64,000 nucleotides of DNA from Medicago truncatula. Lineage: Eukaryota > Streptophyta > Magnoliopsida > Fabales > Fabaceae. The DNA is taken from contig NC_053046.1 of the NCBI RefSeq assembly GCF_003473485.1, forward strand, positions 41,129,832 to 41,193,831, given 5' to 3'. This document shows, piece after piece, positions 10,821 to 22,513 of the stretch; the stretch's first letter is position 1; the number at the start of each line of letters is the position of its first letter. Position numbers and translations under genes: made by a program. The notes under the pieces were generated by a model. That model worked only from the letters and a program-made list of their open reading frames with translations. It was not told where the DNA came from and ran no database searches.

Positions 10821-11099
10821 TTTGTGAAAAAAAAAATTGTTTTGATCTCCTTTCATATCGATTAAATGTTTATTTGTATTTCATATATAATATAAATTGA
10901 ATAATTTTATCGGACTTTACTTTTTTTTCTTTTCAGAACTCCAAATTACCAGAGCTCACTTCTCCTTAAAATCAAAACGTTAATTTGGTTTAGATTCTTT
11001 CATAAATAAAGATATTTGGTTGAGTTCACTTCATTGGAGGATTCTCTCCTCAACCTTGTTGTCTTTGGTTCAAGGCTTTTTTATAATTTTTTAATAATA

Positions 11100-11242
11100 G
11101 TATCTAATAGATACTCTCAGTTGGTAGGGACATGCATTGTTATACGCAGGGGTCAGGGTTCAAACTCTGGATACCCCACTTATTCACCTTGAAAAAGGTG
11201 AATTCAATGGCTACCTGACAAAAAAAAAAAAAAAAAAAAAAA
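11100..11242 (+). mobile_element. tRNA-derived SINE with long A-tail
   Basis: Box A-like CTCAGTTGGTAGGG near 11117, box B-like GGGTTCAAACTC near 11156, and a 3' end CTACCTGAC running into 22 A. The target duplication was not resolved. Confidence 0.65.
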
Positions 11243-11807
11243 GATATTCAACCACTCCAACAAAGATCTCCTAACAAAATGTTTAAATGGGTCTCACCAA
11301 TAACTATTTACCATTTACATTTCAACAAAAACAACTTACCAATAATTATTTTATTAAAAATTGGTGTGGGGTCTACTTAAGAATGAAATCTTAAGTGCAA
11401 CCTAGAGTCTTAAGAGACCCAAAAAAAAAAAAAAATCCTCAATAGGGGTACCTAAACCTCACCATTGGGGATGATCTAAGTAGACGAGATTTTGTTGAGA
11501 TTATCTGTGCTAGTCGCCACATAAGACAACTACGTTGGTGATTTGTTTTTTGTGTTTATCTATACCATATGTAAAAAAATAATAATATCTTTCAGTTTTT
11601 TTGGGATGATTTTTTCTCTTTTAAAAAATATCTTCAATTTTCAATACAAATAACATAGGTAACAAATAGATAAGAATAATTTTAAATATTAAAATAAAAG
11701 TGTAACAAACATAAATGTCCAGTTTTTTCTTTGTCATTAAAAATGTAACAAACTAGATGAATGTATTTATACTTATTTTTTCATAATTCAAATTATACCC
11801 TTAAACA

Positions 11808-11938
11808 TCCATAAGTCTTAGCTCAAATGAAAAATGCCGAAATTGTTAAGCCATGACTGGGGTGCGAACCCCGGTACTTCCACTTGTGTGTGTGAGTTTA
11901 TAATGACTTTGCCACTTCGTCTATCTACCAAAAAAAAT
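11808..11938 (+). mobile_element. SINE with 16 bp TSD
   Basis: A box B-like GGGTGCGAACCCC and a 3' end CTATCTACC plus A-tract. It is flanked by perfect 16 bp repeats ATTATACCCTTAAACA (11792-11807 and 11939-11954). Confidence 0.75.
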
Positions 11939-12163
11939 ATTATACCCTTAAACAATTTTTTTTATAATAAAATTGTTGCTGGTGTCATTAAAAATGGAAT
12001 TTAGATTTTTTTTTTGACAAGTTATATATATATTTTTTGTTATATTGTATTATTGTCGTTGAAATAGATAATCATGGTTAGTTTGATCAAAATCAAAATT
12101 TGTTAAAGAAACACCGTTCATAATTTTCAAATGTTAGCGCAATAAAAAGAGCGGAAAGACAGA

Positions 12164-12169
12164 CACGTG
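12164..12169. promoter_or_regulatory. G-box CACGTG upstream of YSL
   Basis: A perfect palindromic CACGTG about 470 bp before the YSL start codon. bHLH and bZIP factors bind this core, and several iron-response bHLH factors use it. Its use here is inference. Confidence 0.35.
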
Positions 12170-12518
12170 AATTCCCATATTTTCGCCGGTTCACATAAAA
12201 AAACTAATGAATCCTACAAATAACCTAATAAGTATTCAAATTTAAATCCTAAGATATAATTGTTTTTTTAAAATTATGTAAGAAACTTCGTATAATATTC
12301 TCAATCAGATCTTTTATTGTAAATTATGTAACAAACTTGGCATAATATCCTAAATCAAAAAGATAAGAGCCTTTATACATAAGTAAATTCTTAGGCGTAA
12401 CACACTCTAAACTCTTAGTACACAAATTAAAACAAACTTAAGCGTAACAGACTCTGCTATATTCCAGTAAATTCTTCTCCGTAAACCAAACCACTCTAAA
12501 CTCTCGAAACCCCTTTAC

Positions 12519-12526
12519 TATAAATA
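12519..12526 (+). promoter_or_regulatory. TATA box of YSL gene
   Basis: TATAAATA, 111 bp upstream of the ATG at 12637, followed by a C/A-rich leader typical of plant 5' UTRs. Confidence 0.65.
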
Positions 12527-12636
12527 GACACAGCATGTCAACCTAGTAGTCACGAAAGCGACTTCATTAACAATCGCAAAACAAAAACCAAACACTCAAC
12601 ACAACCACACTTTTCACTCATCATCTTCATCGTAAC

Positions 12637-15600
12637 ATGGCTTCAGAACCTCATCGACGTGACGTCGAAACCTCCGATGAACAACTTGATGAGATTTCCA
12701 TTGAAAAAGGGTTTGAAGGAAAATCTGTTCCTTCGTGGCAGAAACAGGTTACGGCTAGGGCAATAGTCGTGAGTATCATGCTATCAGTGATGTTCACTTT
12801 CATTGTGATGAAGCTGAATCTCACTACTGGGATTATTCCCTCTTTGAATGTTTCGGCTGGGTTGTTAGGGTTCTTCTTTGTCAAGACATGGACCAAGTTG
12901 CTTGAGAAAGCGGGTTGGCTTAATCAACCTTTTACCAGGCAGGAGAATACTGTTATTCAAACTTGTGTTGTTGCTGCTAGTGGAATTGCATTCAGTGGTA
13001 ATTATTTTAATCTACTTGCCCCTTTATGTGTTAAAGTTTTGATTTTTTGTAAAAAGATTTGATTTTTATGTTTGATTTGTGAATTGAATTGAATTGGGGT
13101 TACTGGATTGATATGGGTTTCTGGTTTTTTCGATTTGTTGCATTGCTTTGCATGTGTTTTATTGTTTAGTGTTTCATGGGTGGGTGGGTGGGTCCCACTG
13201 TCAATAAGATAGTGACCATAACAAAATCTTCTGTTTGTGTTGGTGGTCCCCTTCACCCTTCCTGTTGCTAGTTGAAAAGTATATATTTTTTAATTTAATT
13301 TAATTTAATTAGGAGTCAATGTATTTAAAGGATAAGTCAATTTGAAGCATGATCGGATAAACTACTTAATTAAGTGTTTATAGCATGATAAGTGATTATG
13401 TATAAGTTATTTTAAAGATTATACTATAAGCTGTTTGTATAAGAAAATTTAAAATAAAGTCAAACTATTTTCAATTTAACTATAAGCTGTCATAAATAAT
13501 CTCACAACTGATATAGTGCTTATATCAATTAAAGATTAAACTATAAGCTGTTTCTATAAGAAAATTTAAAATAAAGTCAAACTATTTTCAATTAAGCTAT
13601 AAGCTGTTTCTGTAAGCTGTCATAATAATCTCACAACTGGTATAGTGCTTATATCAATAGATAAGAATCAAATAAGTCTTTCTAAACAGATCTTAACTGC
13701 AGGAATGTTGACTGCAAAAAGTTCTTTTCTTAAGCTATCATAATCATAATTGTTTAAAACTTAGTGATTTAAACTTGACAGGTAATACTATATAAACATA
13801 TATGCTAGTAATACGATAGAGTTTGAGTGTTTTGAAGTTTTTTGTCATGCCAACTTGCTCTTTTACCCATCTTGACAAATGTTTACTTATGTGCTAGTAG
13901 TACTACCTCAGTGGACTTCCATAATTTTTAAGTTGCAGTTACTTCAATTCGATTCATTGTGGATTTTCATTGGAATGAGTGGAACCGTAATTTCTAATTG
14001 AACTCTGAGTTGGATTAATGTTTAATACTCTAATAGTTAATTGCAGTTCTGATAGAATGACCTTATTTGTTGTTGACAAATCTTTTTCTTATTTGCTGTG
14101 TAGGTGGGTTTGGTAGCTACTTGTTTGGAATGAGTCCAACTATTGCAAAACAAATTCCAGAAGCTGGCACTGCCAATGATGTTAAGAGTCTTGGTTTAGG
14201 ATGGATGATTGCATTTCTATTTGTTGTCAGCTTTCTTGGTCTCTTTTCAGTGGTTCCACTCCGAAAGGTACACTAACTCGTTGCATCAACTAACTAATCA
14301 AACAAAGTATTGTATCTTTTCTATGAATAACAGTATTTTAAAAATCGAATCAGATGGTTCAACTAGTTGAACCCTGAACCAGCAACATCTACAGTTTGAT
14401 TGCGGTTTCGTCCTGGTTCAATCAATTAAAAACAATTGAACATGACTTGGAAACCTCACTGCTGTGATGTTTGAATCAATTTTGAAAACATTGGAATAAA
14501 TCCAAGTTCTTTGATTATTGCATGTTGAATTGACATATTAATGTTCCTTGTTGCAGATTATGATTGTTGACTTCAAATTGACATATCCAAGTGGTACCGC
14601 AACAGCTCATCTTATCAACAGTTTCCATACATCAGAAGGTGCCAAACTAGCAAAGAAGCAAGTAAAAGCACTGGGAAAGTTCTTCTCCTTCAGCTTCTTG
14701 TGGGGTTTCTTCCAATGGTTTTTCGCTGCTGGTGATTCTTGTGGATTTACAAACTTTCCCACATTTGGTCTAGAAGCCTATCAAAGGAAGTAAGTGACCC
14801 GCCTTTATTTTATTAATGATAGAATTAAAAAAGGAATTAACAAAGGATGCATTTGGATTATAAACTATACAGTATAAAAGCAACCGAAACCTCTATGTTC
14901 TCAATTATGGTGATAGGATGATGAGTTAGCAACTTTTTAGAAAATATTGCTGTTATAAAATAGATTAATATGTGTTTTAGTTCCTTTTCTTTTATTTAAC
15001 ATTTATTATTTATTTATGTACATAACAGGTTCTACTTTGATTTTTCTGCTACCTATGTGGGGGTTGGGATGATATGTCCATATATAATCAATATTTCGCT
15101 GTTGATTGGTGGAGTTCTTTCTTGGGGTGTCATGTGGCCTCTTATTGGTGCTAAAAAAGGAGACTGGTTCCCTGCTGATCTCAAAGAAAGCAGCTTACAT
15201 GGTCTTCAAGGTTACAGAGTATGTTGTCTTTCTACATTTCAATTTTTTATTTATTTAAATTGTAGGCGAAAATCTACTATTTTGACAAATACTCCACTTT
15301 TGTAAGTATATTTTGAAATTGATATGGAAAAATAGTAGTTTCTCATTGGATATCATCGTAAAACATAGTTAATTGGATTGAAACAAGTACAAAACTGAAA
15401 TTTGGAGATTTTCTGATGCAATAGATTTTTTCGATGTGACTGGTTGGTAATGTATTCTTTTGGTATTTTTCTAACTGTATTCTCTTTAAACTACAGGTTT
15501 TCATAGGCATAGCAATGATTCTTGGTGATGGTCTATACCACTTTGTGAAAGTTCTTGGCACAACTCTTATAGGTTTGTATAAACAATTGAAGAAAAAAGA

Positions 15601-16597
15601 CAAAGGAGCACAGTCTGAGGATCCAAATGCTCCTCTCCCACCTACACTTTCATTCGATGACAAGCGCAGAACGGAGATGTTCCTCAAAGATCAAATCCCC
15701 TCATGGTTTGCTATCGCAGGCTATGTCATAATTGCAATAATCTCAATCATTACCATTCCCCACATTTTCCACCAGCTAAAGTGGTATCACATCATTTGCA
15801 TTTACATCATTGCACCCGCACTAGCCTTTTGCAATGCCTATGGTTGTGGGCTAACAGATTGGTCCCTTGCATCGACCTATGGAAAATTAGCCATCTTCAT
15901 TATCGGTGCTTGGGCGGGTCCAGCCAACGGCGGTATCCTAGCCAGTTTAGCAGCATGTGGTGTCATGATGAACATTGTTTCAACAGCTTCTGATCTGATG
16001 CAAGACTTCAAAACAGGTTACATGACACTGGCTTCGCCGAAATCCATGTTTGTGAGCCAAGTTATTGGAACTGCTATCGGCTGTGTTGTATCGCCTTGTG
16101 TTTTCTGGCTATTCTACCATGCTTTTGGTACTCTTGGTCAACCTGGTTCAGCATACCCTGCACCTTATGCACTCGTTTATCGAAACATTGCAATACTTGG
16201 TGTGGATGGATTCTCAGCTCTGCCGAAAAACTGCCTCGTACTTTGCATCATATTTTTCATCGCTGCGATAATTATTAATTTTGTTCACGACTTGGTTGGA
16301 AAGAAATACGCCAAGTATATTCCTGTTCCTATGGCTATGGCGATACCATTTTACATTGGAAGCTACTTTGCTATTGATATGTGTGTTGGAAGCTTGATAT
16401 TGTTTATTTGGCAGAAGCTTGATAGGGCCAAGGCTGATGCATTTGCATCAGCTGTTGCTTCTGGTCTGATTTGCGGAGATGGAATTTGGTCACTTCCTAG
16501 CTCTTTTCTTGCTCTTGCTGGAGTGCAGCCACCTATTTGTATGAAATTCTTGTCTAGAGCAGCAAATGCTAAGGTTGATGGCTTCTTAGAATCTTAA
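12637..16597 (+). CDS. YSL metal-nicotianamine transporter (tandem copy 2, complete)
   Basis: Five exons: 12637-12997, 14104-14267, 14557-14789, 15029-15218, 15497-16597. All junctions are GT-AG and the phases agree (2049 nt, 682 residues, normal for YSL proteins of about 670-700). The protein is a multi-span membrane carrier of the oligopeptide transporter superfamily that moves metal-nicotianamine complexes. The sequence shows an acidic cytosolic N-terminus (residues 1-30), the conserved [13 protein letters not shown] at 59-71, [10 protein letters not shown] at 101-110, and many hydrophobic spans to the C-terminus. From memory it is closest to the YSL5/7/8 branch, but the subgroup is not certain. 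The ATG chosen is the first after the TATA box and gives a usual N-terminus. Its last exon is nearly identical to bases 2-724. Intron 1 (1.1 kb) carries a G-quadruplex motif and a tandem duplication. Confidence 0.95.
13178..13192 (+). promoter_or_regulatory. G-quadruplex motif in YSL intron 1
   Basis: Four GGG runs separated by single T bases, on the coding strand, 181 bp past the exon 1 donor. Single-base loops give the most stable class of parallel quadruplex. Formation and role are not shown. Confidence 0.6.
13414..13658 (+). repeat. Tandem duplication in YSL intron 1
   Basis: Unit 1 (13414-13530) and unit 2 (13531-13658) both run from AAAGATT through CTATAAGCTGTTT and AAAATAAAGTCAAAC to CAATT/CAATA. 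Unit 2 holds an extra CTGTTTCTGTAAG. Confidence 0.8.
14340..14470. repeat. GGTTCAA-type repeat relic in YSL intron 2
   Basis: Contains GGTTCAACTAGTTGAACC and other GGTTCAA motifs, resembling the clearer MITE at 52487-52711. Ends not resolved. Confidence 0.35.
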
Positions 16598-17219
16598 AGT
16601 TGACCTGTTGGATCTCAGACACAACAATGGAAAACAATTCACAACCTACTGTACATACAACAGCTCAAAGGCAACCAGTTAACGCCATTTCACAACCATC
16701 TGCTGCACAGAAAAAACAAGCTTCAACCAACTCCAAATCACAAACAATTGCAATGTGCAACCAAGTCACAAGCATATGCATCTGCTCAACCATCAGTGGA
16801 CACAGACAAAAGTCAGAAACTTGAAGACCTTTATGGAGTTTTAAGGCTATTGTTATTTTGATTATTTGAAATGATGTAATTTGATGATTTGGTGTCATTT
16901 TGATGAACGTTTATGCAATTGAAAACCTATTCTTTTATACCTTTTGATGAATGTTTATGTTAATGAGAACCTATGGTTATATATACCTTTTGAATTGATC
17001 TTAATCTTTTGAGTAATGATTACTTCCTTCGTCTCAAATTATAAGTCGTTTTGCTCATTTTGCACGTATTAAGAAATTAATTGATTTTGAATGAGAAAAA
17101 TATATTGAGTTGCTTTGCAAAGTTGTTCTTAATAAATGGTAGAGAAAAATAAATTAAAGAATGGAAAGAAAATAGTGATAAATAATTAAGATTTAAGAGT
17201 ATAATAGTTTGACATTAAT

Positions 17220-17235
17220 ATTTCCTTAAAAAAAA
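17220..17235 (+). repeat. Micro poly(A) insertion, copy 2 only
   Basis: ATTTCCTT plus 8 A, between 17 bp repeats ending TGACATTAAT (17203-17219, 17236-17252; two mismatches). The other YSL flank lacks it. Confidence 0.5.
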
Positions 17236-17596
17236 AATAGGATGACATTAATGTTAATCGTAAAGCGACTTACTTCCTCTGTTTCAATTATAAAAAATTA
17301 TATAAAAAAAAAAAAAAACAATTTTCCCTAAATTTTAAGCAAAGAACTTAATTTTGACCAATTTATTTTTGTTCCAAAAATACCCTGATTTTGTTGAGTT
17401 ATGTTTTCCAAAACACCTCAGTTACCATAAAATGTTTACTACTGGTTCCATCTTCCAAGGATTAGTTATACAAATACTCCTCTGCACTAATGTTCATTGG
17501 CCATAGGCTTATTGTTTGTTTTTTTTTTTTTTTTTTTTTTACACGTTTATATTGTTTTGGTTTTCAATGTGTGCCATACAATACAAGAGTTGCTCC

Positions 17597-17623
17597 CTTC
17601 TTTAAAAATAAAAAAATAAAAAA
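17597..17623 (+). repeat. Micro poly(A) insertion shared by both YSL flanks
   Basis: CTTCTTT plus an A-rich tail between perfect AGAGTTGCTCC repeats (17586-17596, 17624-17634). Confidence 0.65.
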
Positions 17624-17800
17624 AGAGTTGCTCCATAACATAAATCAAGTATAGTGATTTTTCTTTAAGAAACAAATTAGTCTATCAAAATTGGCGCCGA
17701 AGAATAATCATGTATAGTGATTAATCGCTTGAATCTAAATATCCACAAAGATTTTACATATGTTCTTTTCTGTCTCCCCATACCCCTTCCTCAAACTGTT

Positions 17801-18208
17801 AACTATATTGTCCTTCTCTACGCCTTCTCCACCTTTTCCTCACTAGATATCTTTAATGCAGGTTATGATACACTTGGAAGTTGGAACAAGTATCTGTACA
17901 ATATGAGTAAGATAGTGTAGGTAGGTAGGTAATAATGGAATGAAAATAGTAATAATTATATACACCATGAGATATCTGCTGGGGAGGTAATTGATATGAG
18001 GCAAAGTTAGTAAGAGTTAGGAAGAATAATGCAAAAAACAGCAAATTATGGTGTGGTTGGTATAACTTAACTCCATCCTAAAATTGTGATCATTCTTTTG
18101 GGCTCTTATAATATTTATTCTAATAATGCAACTATTTAAACCTTCAATATTGTAACAGGAGAGAGCGATTTACTCTTTCTTACTGCTCCTTTAACCAAAA
18201 ACTATCTT
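17801..18208 (+). promoter_or_regulatory. AHL upstream region
   Basis: Single-copy-looking AT-rich DNA. The leader just before the AHL start is pyrimidine-rich (TTTACTCTTTCTTACTGCTCC near 18170). No unambiguous TATA box; CTATTTAAACC near 18130 is a weak candidate. Confidence 0.35.
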
Positions 18209-18985
18209 ATGTTTGGTGAAATGGAACACAAGCAAGAACAAGACAATGGTAACCAAAATAATAATATGTCTGGTAATGGTATTGATGTTACCCTAATGTC
18301 TCCTAAAATTCCAAAATCAGTTTCACCAGTTTCTTCTGCAGCTGAGGGGGAAACCTTAAAGCGGCCTCGTGGTCGGCCAGCTGGATCAAAAAACAAGCCT
18401 AAGCCACCTATTATTGTCACCAGAGATAGTGCTAATGCACTGAAAGCTCATGCTATGGAAGTAAGCTCCGGGTGTGATGTGAATGAGAGTTTGTTGAACT
18501 TTGCAAGGAGAAAGCAGCGTGGTCTTTGTATACTTAATGGCACCGGTTGTGTCACGAATGTAACGCTGCGCCAACCAGCTTCTTCTGGTGCCATTGTGAC
18601 CCTTCATGGTCGATTCGAGATTCTCTCATTGTTGGGCTCAATTCTTCCGCCACCTGCACCACCAGGAATCACTGGTCTTACAATTTATTTAGCGGGTGCT
18701 CAAGGACAAGTTGTTGGAGGTGCTGTAGTTGGTGCTTTGATTGCTTCAGGACCTGTTGTGATCATGGCTGCATCATTCATGCATGCTACTTTCGATCGTC
18801 TGCCACTGGAAGACGATGAACTTGCTGCTGCAATGCAGAATCAGCATTACCAAAATGGACGCGCGGCACAACATCATCTCGATATCTCTGACTTATATGC
18901 AATGCCGCAAAACCTCCTCATGAATGGTGCAATGCCACCTGAGATATACTCTTGGGCACCGGGTCGAAACTTGTCAAAAACCTGA
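18209..18985 (+). CDS. AT-hook motif nuclear localized protein (AHL, type I)
   Basis: Intronless gene of 258 codons. AHL proteins bind the minor groove of AT-rich DNA through the AT-hook and form trimers through the PPC/DUF296 domain, acting as chromatin-linked regulators in the nucleus. Visible parts are a polar Asn/Gln-rich N-terminus (1-50), the AT-hook core [12 protein letters not shown] at 52-63 followed by PKPP, and the PPC domain at about 74-190 with GRFEILSL at 134-141 and the LPPPAPP segment. A short acidic and His/Gln-rich tail follows. Absence of introns and the FEILSL form fit the type I (clade A) AHL group. A second ATG at 18221 (MEHKQEQ) is also possible as start; the first is kept. 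No damage seen. Confidence 0.93.
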   Translation: MFGEMEHKQEQDNGNQNNNMSGNGIDVTLMSPKIPKSVSPVSSAAEGETLKRPRGRPAGSKNKPKPPIIVTRDSANALKAHAMEVSSGCDVNESLLNFARRKQRGLCILNGTGCVTNVTLRQPASSGAIVTLHGRFEILSLLGSILPPPAPPGITGLTIYLAGAQGQVVGGAVVGALIASGPVVIMAASFMHATFDRLPLEDDELAAAMQNQHYQNGRAAQHHLDISDLYAMPQNLLMNGAMPPEIYSWAPGRNLSKT

Positions 18986-19604
18986 AACTTAGTTTACTAT
19001 TAGTAGTTGTATCACATCCACAAAATACACTATAGGATAGCTATAATGTTACCAGATTCTTGTACAAGCAAGGGTATAAGAAGGTTGACATTGCTAAACA
19101 AGATCATATGCCTATGCTTATTCTGTTTTATTCTGTTGTATTACTATTATCAATTGATTTAACAAATTAATAAGTGCTATGATTTTTACAATTTAAGGCC
19201 TACTTTTCTTAGTTAGATATCATATATGGAGCATTTGGTGTTAAAACTAACAAAGCAAAACATGCATGCAGCACAGAATCTGAGATTCCTTCTCTAGGCC
19301 TATTGGTAAGCATTCATATGCTAAAGCAATGAGCAAAATATAAAACACCATTTATACGTAAGCAAAAACCTAATTTAAATTCCATTAAAATATACTCTTT
19401 CAAATAACAAGATGAACTTTCTTTTTCTACGTAAATCTATAAATTACAGTAAATCCAAATGCTTCTAAGTAACTATATGAACAAGCGAAATGGATATTTA
19501 GATGGTGTGACTCTAATCTATTGTAAATCATCTCTATATTAAAGCTATTACTTCTTTATACAGATTAATGACAAAACTTCACAAGTTCATCATTTTACGG
19601 ATAA
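18986..19604. other. Convergent intergenic gap between AHL and PPR
   Basis: The 3' regions of two genes facing each other. AT-rich, no frame or repeat I can name. Confidence 0.5.
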
Positions 19605-21233
19605 TCAATCTTGAAATGCAAAACTGGAGTCATTCAATAAATGGTAGATCTCTTGAGTTTTAGGATGCAGCCTTCCCCCAGCTATAAACTCATGAACCTC
19701 TCCATATAATTCAATTGAACTACAACCCGGTTCTTTTTCTGTCAAGTTTTCCTTCATTAAAAGCCTTTGCTCTATTGCCTCTTCAAATTTGTTGGACGCG
19801 GCATGAACATTAGACATAAGTACGTAACCACTAGCATCACTTGGATTTAACTCATAAACCCTTTGCGCAGCTCGTCTCGCAATCTGTACATTCCTATGCT
19901 TCCTACAAGATGAAAGCAAAGATCCCCATATAATGGCATCTGGCTTTAAAGGCATGCCCTTTATGAGTTCTTCTGCTTCTTCTAGGAGTCCAGCTTGACC
20001 CAGTACATCAACAATACAAGTATAGTGTTTTATTGATGGTTCAATTTCATACTTATTCATCATCAATTCAAAATAGTCCCTTGCTTTATTAATTGCTCCT
20101 AAATGTTTACAAGCAGTTAAAACACCAATAAAACTTACAGAATCTGGCTTTAACAATTTCGAAGATTCAAGCTTAGAGAAGAACTCAAAAGCTTCTCTTT
20201 CATGACCATTCATGGCTAGCCCAATTATAATAGAGTTCCAACATGACAATCCTCTTCTAGGGCATGTCTCAAAAACTTCAACAGCATTTTCAACAGACCC
20301 ACACTTACAATACATGTCAATTATTGCTGTAACAACAATAACATTCAACTCAAAATGATTCCTTTTTATATAATCATGAACCCATTTCCCATGTTGAAGT
20401 GCTCCTAAATGAGCACAAGCATTTAACAAACTCACCATTGTAAACTCACTTACTTCAAACCCTTCAACTTGCATCTTATTGAAAAGCTCTAACGCCTCCA
20501 TTAATTTCCCATTCCTAACATATCCACTAATCATAGAATTCCAACTAACTGAAGTTCTTGTAATCATATCATCAAACAAATTCCTAGATTCATCAATCTC
20601 ACCACATTTAGCATAACCCATAATCATTGAATTAATAGCTACAACATCATGATCATAAAGTTCCAATTTTTTTCCATCAAAAACTCTTCTAGCTTCACTC
20701 ATTAATCCACCATTAGCATACATATAAATAATAGTATTACAAATAAATTGATCATTTTGAAGACCTAATTTCACAACCCTACCATGAAGCTGAGCTCCAT
20801 AATGGGCATGACCCAGTTGAGCATAGGCTTTGAAAACAGAAGGGTAAGTCAAATATTGAGGTTGAATTTGCGAATACAACATATCAACAAAAAGTGATAT
20901 AGCAAATTGTGGTGTTGAGGATCTAGAAAAAGCTCTGATAATTGTGTTCCAAGAATAAAGATTTGGGTTTGGCATTCTGACAAACAGTTTGTAGGCATAG
21001 TTGATGTTGCCAGATGGTGAGGCACAGAAGGTGAGTGCACGTGTGGAAGCAATTGGGTTGAGGGTAAGGCCAGTTTTGATGATGTGAGGGTAGATTTGGT
21101 GGAAGTGGTTGATGGTGGTGCAGTGGTTTTGGAGCATGGTGAGACATGGGTGGTTGGAGATGAATTTGGATATGGAAGGTGGTTGTTGTGGTGGTGGTGA
21201 TTGAGAAAGTGCAGAACAAGAAAGAGTTAACAT
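19605..21233 (-). CDS. Pentatricopeptide repeat protein, PLS class with E domain
   Basis: Single-exon gene, 542 residues. PPR proteins of this class bind organelle transcripts base-specifically and support RNA editing or processing, usually in plastids or mitochondria. The N-terminus (about 1-30) is Ser/Pro/Gln-rich, suitable as a transit peptide. Repeats run from about residue 55 to 430, with typical units such as NLYSWNTIIRAFSRSS, VSWNSMISGYVRNGKLMEAL and ELNVIVVTAIIDMYCKCGS. The end (GCSSIELYGEVHEFIAGG, then HPKTQEIYHLL) is the E/E+ region; no DYW deaminase follows. From memory it is closest to Arabidopsis At2g42920. The start is the first ATG in an open, well-conserved frame. It runs convergently with the AHL gene. 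Confidence 0.93.
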   Translation of the reverse strand: MLTLSCSALSQSPPPQQPPSISKFISNHPCLTMLQNHCTTINHFHQIYPHIIKTGLTLNPIASTRALTFCASPSGNINYAYKLFVRMPNPNLYSWNTIIRAFSRSSTPQFAISLFVDMLYSQIQPQYLTYPSVFKAYAQLGHAHYGAQLHGRVVKLGLQNDQFICNTIIYMYANGGLMSEARRVFDGKKLELYDHDVVAINSMIMGYAKCGEIDESRNLFDDMITRTSVSWNSMISGYVRNGKLMEALELFNKMQVEGFEVSEFTMVSLLNACAHLGALQHGKWVHDYIKRNHFELNVIVVTAIIDMYCKCGSVENAVEVFETCPRRGLSCWNSIIIGLAMNGHEREAFEFFSKLESSKLLKPDSVSFIGVLTACKHLGAINKARDYFELMMNKYEIEPSIKHYTCIVDVLGQAGLLEEAEELIKGMPLKPDAIIWGSLLSSCRKHRNVQIARRAAQRVYELNPSDASGYVLMSNVHAASNKFEEAIEQRLLMKENLTEKEPGCSSIELYGEVHEFIAGGRLHPKTQEIYHLLNDSSFAFQD

Positions 21234-21351
21234 TGTTTCTGGATAATGGAAAATTGGACTATTGTTTAGTTTATAATTTCAAACCGTGCGAATATTATAA
21301 TGTTTTTATCAACTCAACTATATTTATAAAATCAGTTCAATTTAATTATTA

Positions 21352-21625
21352 AAAAGTTAATTAAGTTTTTAGTTTCTATAAATATTCACGGTTAGTCCCT
21401 ACAAAATAAAATCACACTTTTTAATTAATACATTTTCCTTAAGCATTTTAGAGACAAAAAATGATTATAATTTTTTTTGATAGGGGCTAAAATGTTGATG
21501 GAAAAATTTTATAAAGACTAAAAATGCTGATGGAAAATTTTATAAAGACTACAATGTACAATTTTATTTTGTATTGAATAAAAACAAAATTTTGAATATT
21601 TATAAAGATCATTTACTTAATTAAT
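21352..21625. mobile_element. Foldback MITE, eroded ('TTTTTAGTCCCTATAAATATTC' family)
   Basis: Begins GTTAATTAAGTTTTTAG, carries GTCCCTACAAAATAAAATC and CATTTTCCTTAAGCATTTTAG, then the inverted counterparts (AATTTTATAAAGACTA). It matches the better-kept copy at 44713-44994. Confidence 0.6.
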
Positions 21626-22054
21626 CCATTATTAAATTATGAAAATATAGAATTAGACAATTAGTCTCTGCATCAAATAAAAGATATAGAATTAGTTTTA
21701 GATATATATAAAATATGTCAATTTAGTTTATGATATTAAAACGTTAAACCCTCCGTTTTAAAAAAAAAAATCACTATCACAAAAAAAAAAAAAATTGTCA
21801 TTAAAAATATTTATGCAATATATTTTTTACTCACATGTCTATGTATTGAATTTCATTCTATTTAAATAATCAACTAATTACAATTAAAAAGTGTTTTAGT
21901 AAAAAAAATATATGTTTACTCAACTAAACCTATTCTACCATTAGATTGTTGAGATAAAGAAAAAATTAGAGAGAAAATGAATTGTTGAATGTGTGGAGGA
22001 AAATAAAATAAAATATATACATATATTAGTGCTCTTTAAGTATGAAACTAATTT

Positions 22055-22068
22055 TCCTTCAAAAAGAA
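22055..22068 (+). repeat. Micro poly(A) insertion
   Basis: TCCTTC plus A-rich tail (14 bp) between 17 bp repeats AAGTATGAAACTAATTT (22038-22054) and the same with one change (22069-22085). Confidence 0.6.
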
Positions 22069-22229
22069 AAGTATGAAACTGATTTCACCATCAAAATAAA
22101 CTAATTTAATCATTTACTACTTAAGAACCTCCTACAATGTAGCATGTGGTTGGTCCACCGATAATTAATACTAACTCACAAAATTAGCCGTAATTAAAAA
22201 ATTTCAGTAATGATATATGAGAGTTTAAA

Positions 22230-22320
22230 GAGTGGTGTCCTCGTGACCTTAGTACGGTAGGACAATGCATAATATATGTAAGGTTCGGGGTTCAAACTCT
22301 GACCACCATAAAAAAAAAAG
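22230..22320 (+). mobile_element. SINE, tRNA-like
   Basis: GACCTTAGTACGGTAGGAC in the box A position, box B-like GGGGTTCAAACTC, then CCACCAT and an A-tail. Related to the SINE at 39232. Target duplication unclear. Confidence 0.6.
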
Positions 22321-22513
22321 TGATAATCAGTCAAGTGTAGCAAGATAAGAATAATGTTTTTTTTTTTTTCCATTGATTTTCTCTATTAGAGTTAATTTTA
22401 ATTGTGCTATCCAGTTTGGATTTAAATTTTGATTTGCTACATTGTGAAATAATAGTCTATTTCATTTGACACGATCTTGATGAATGAAAGTCTCATTTCA
22501 TTATAATGAAAAG

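Larger units (their letters stand above)
16598..17800 (+). other. 3' UTR and duplicated flank of YSL copy 2
   Basis: Counterpart of 725-1553 plus 3195-3550 without the 1.64 kb insert. It includes a Stowaway-like relic (about 17028-17290), T-rich runs near 17520 and the micro-insertions at 17220 and 17597. No gene seen. Confidence 0.7.
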
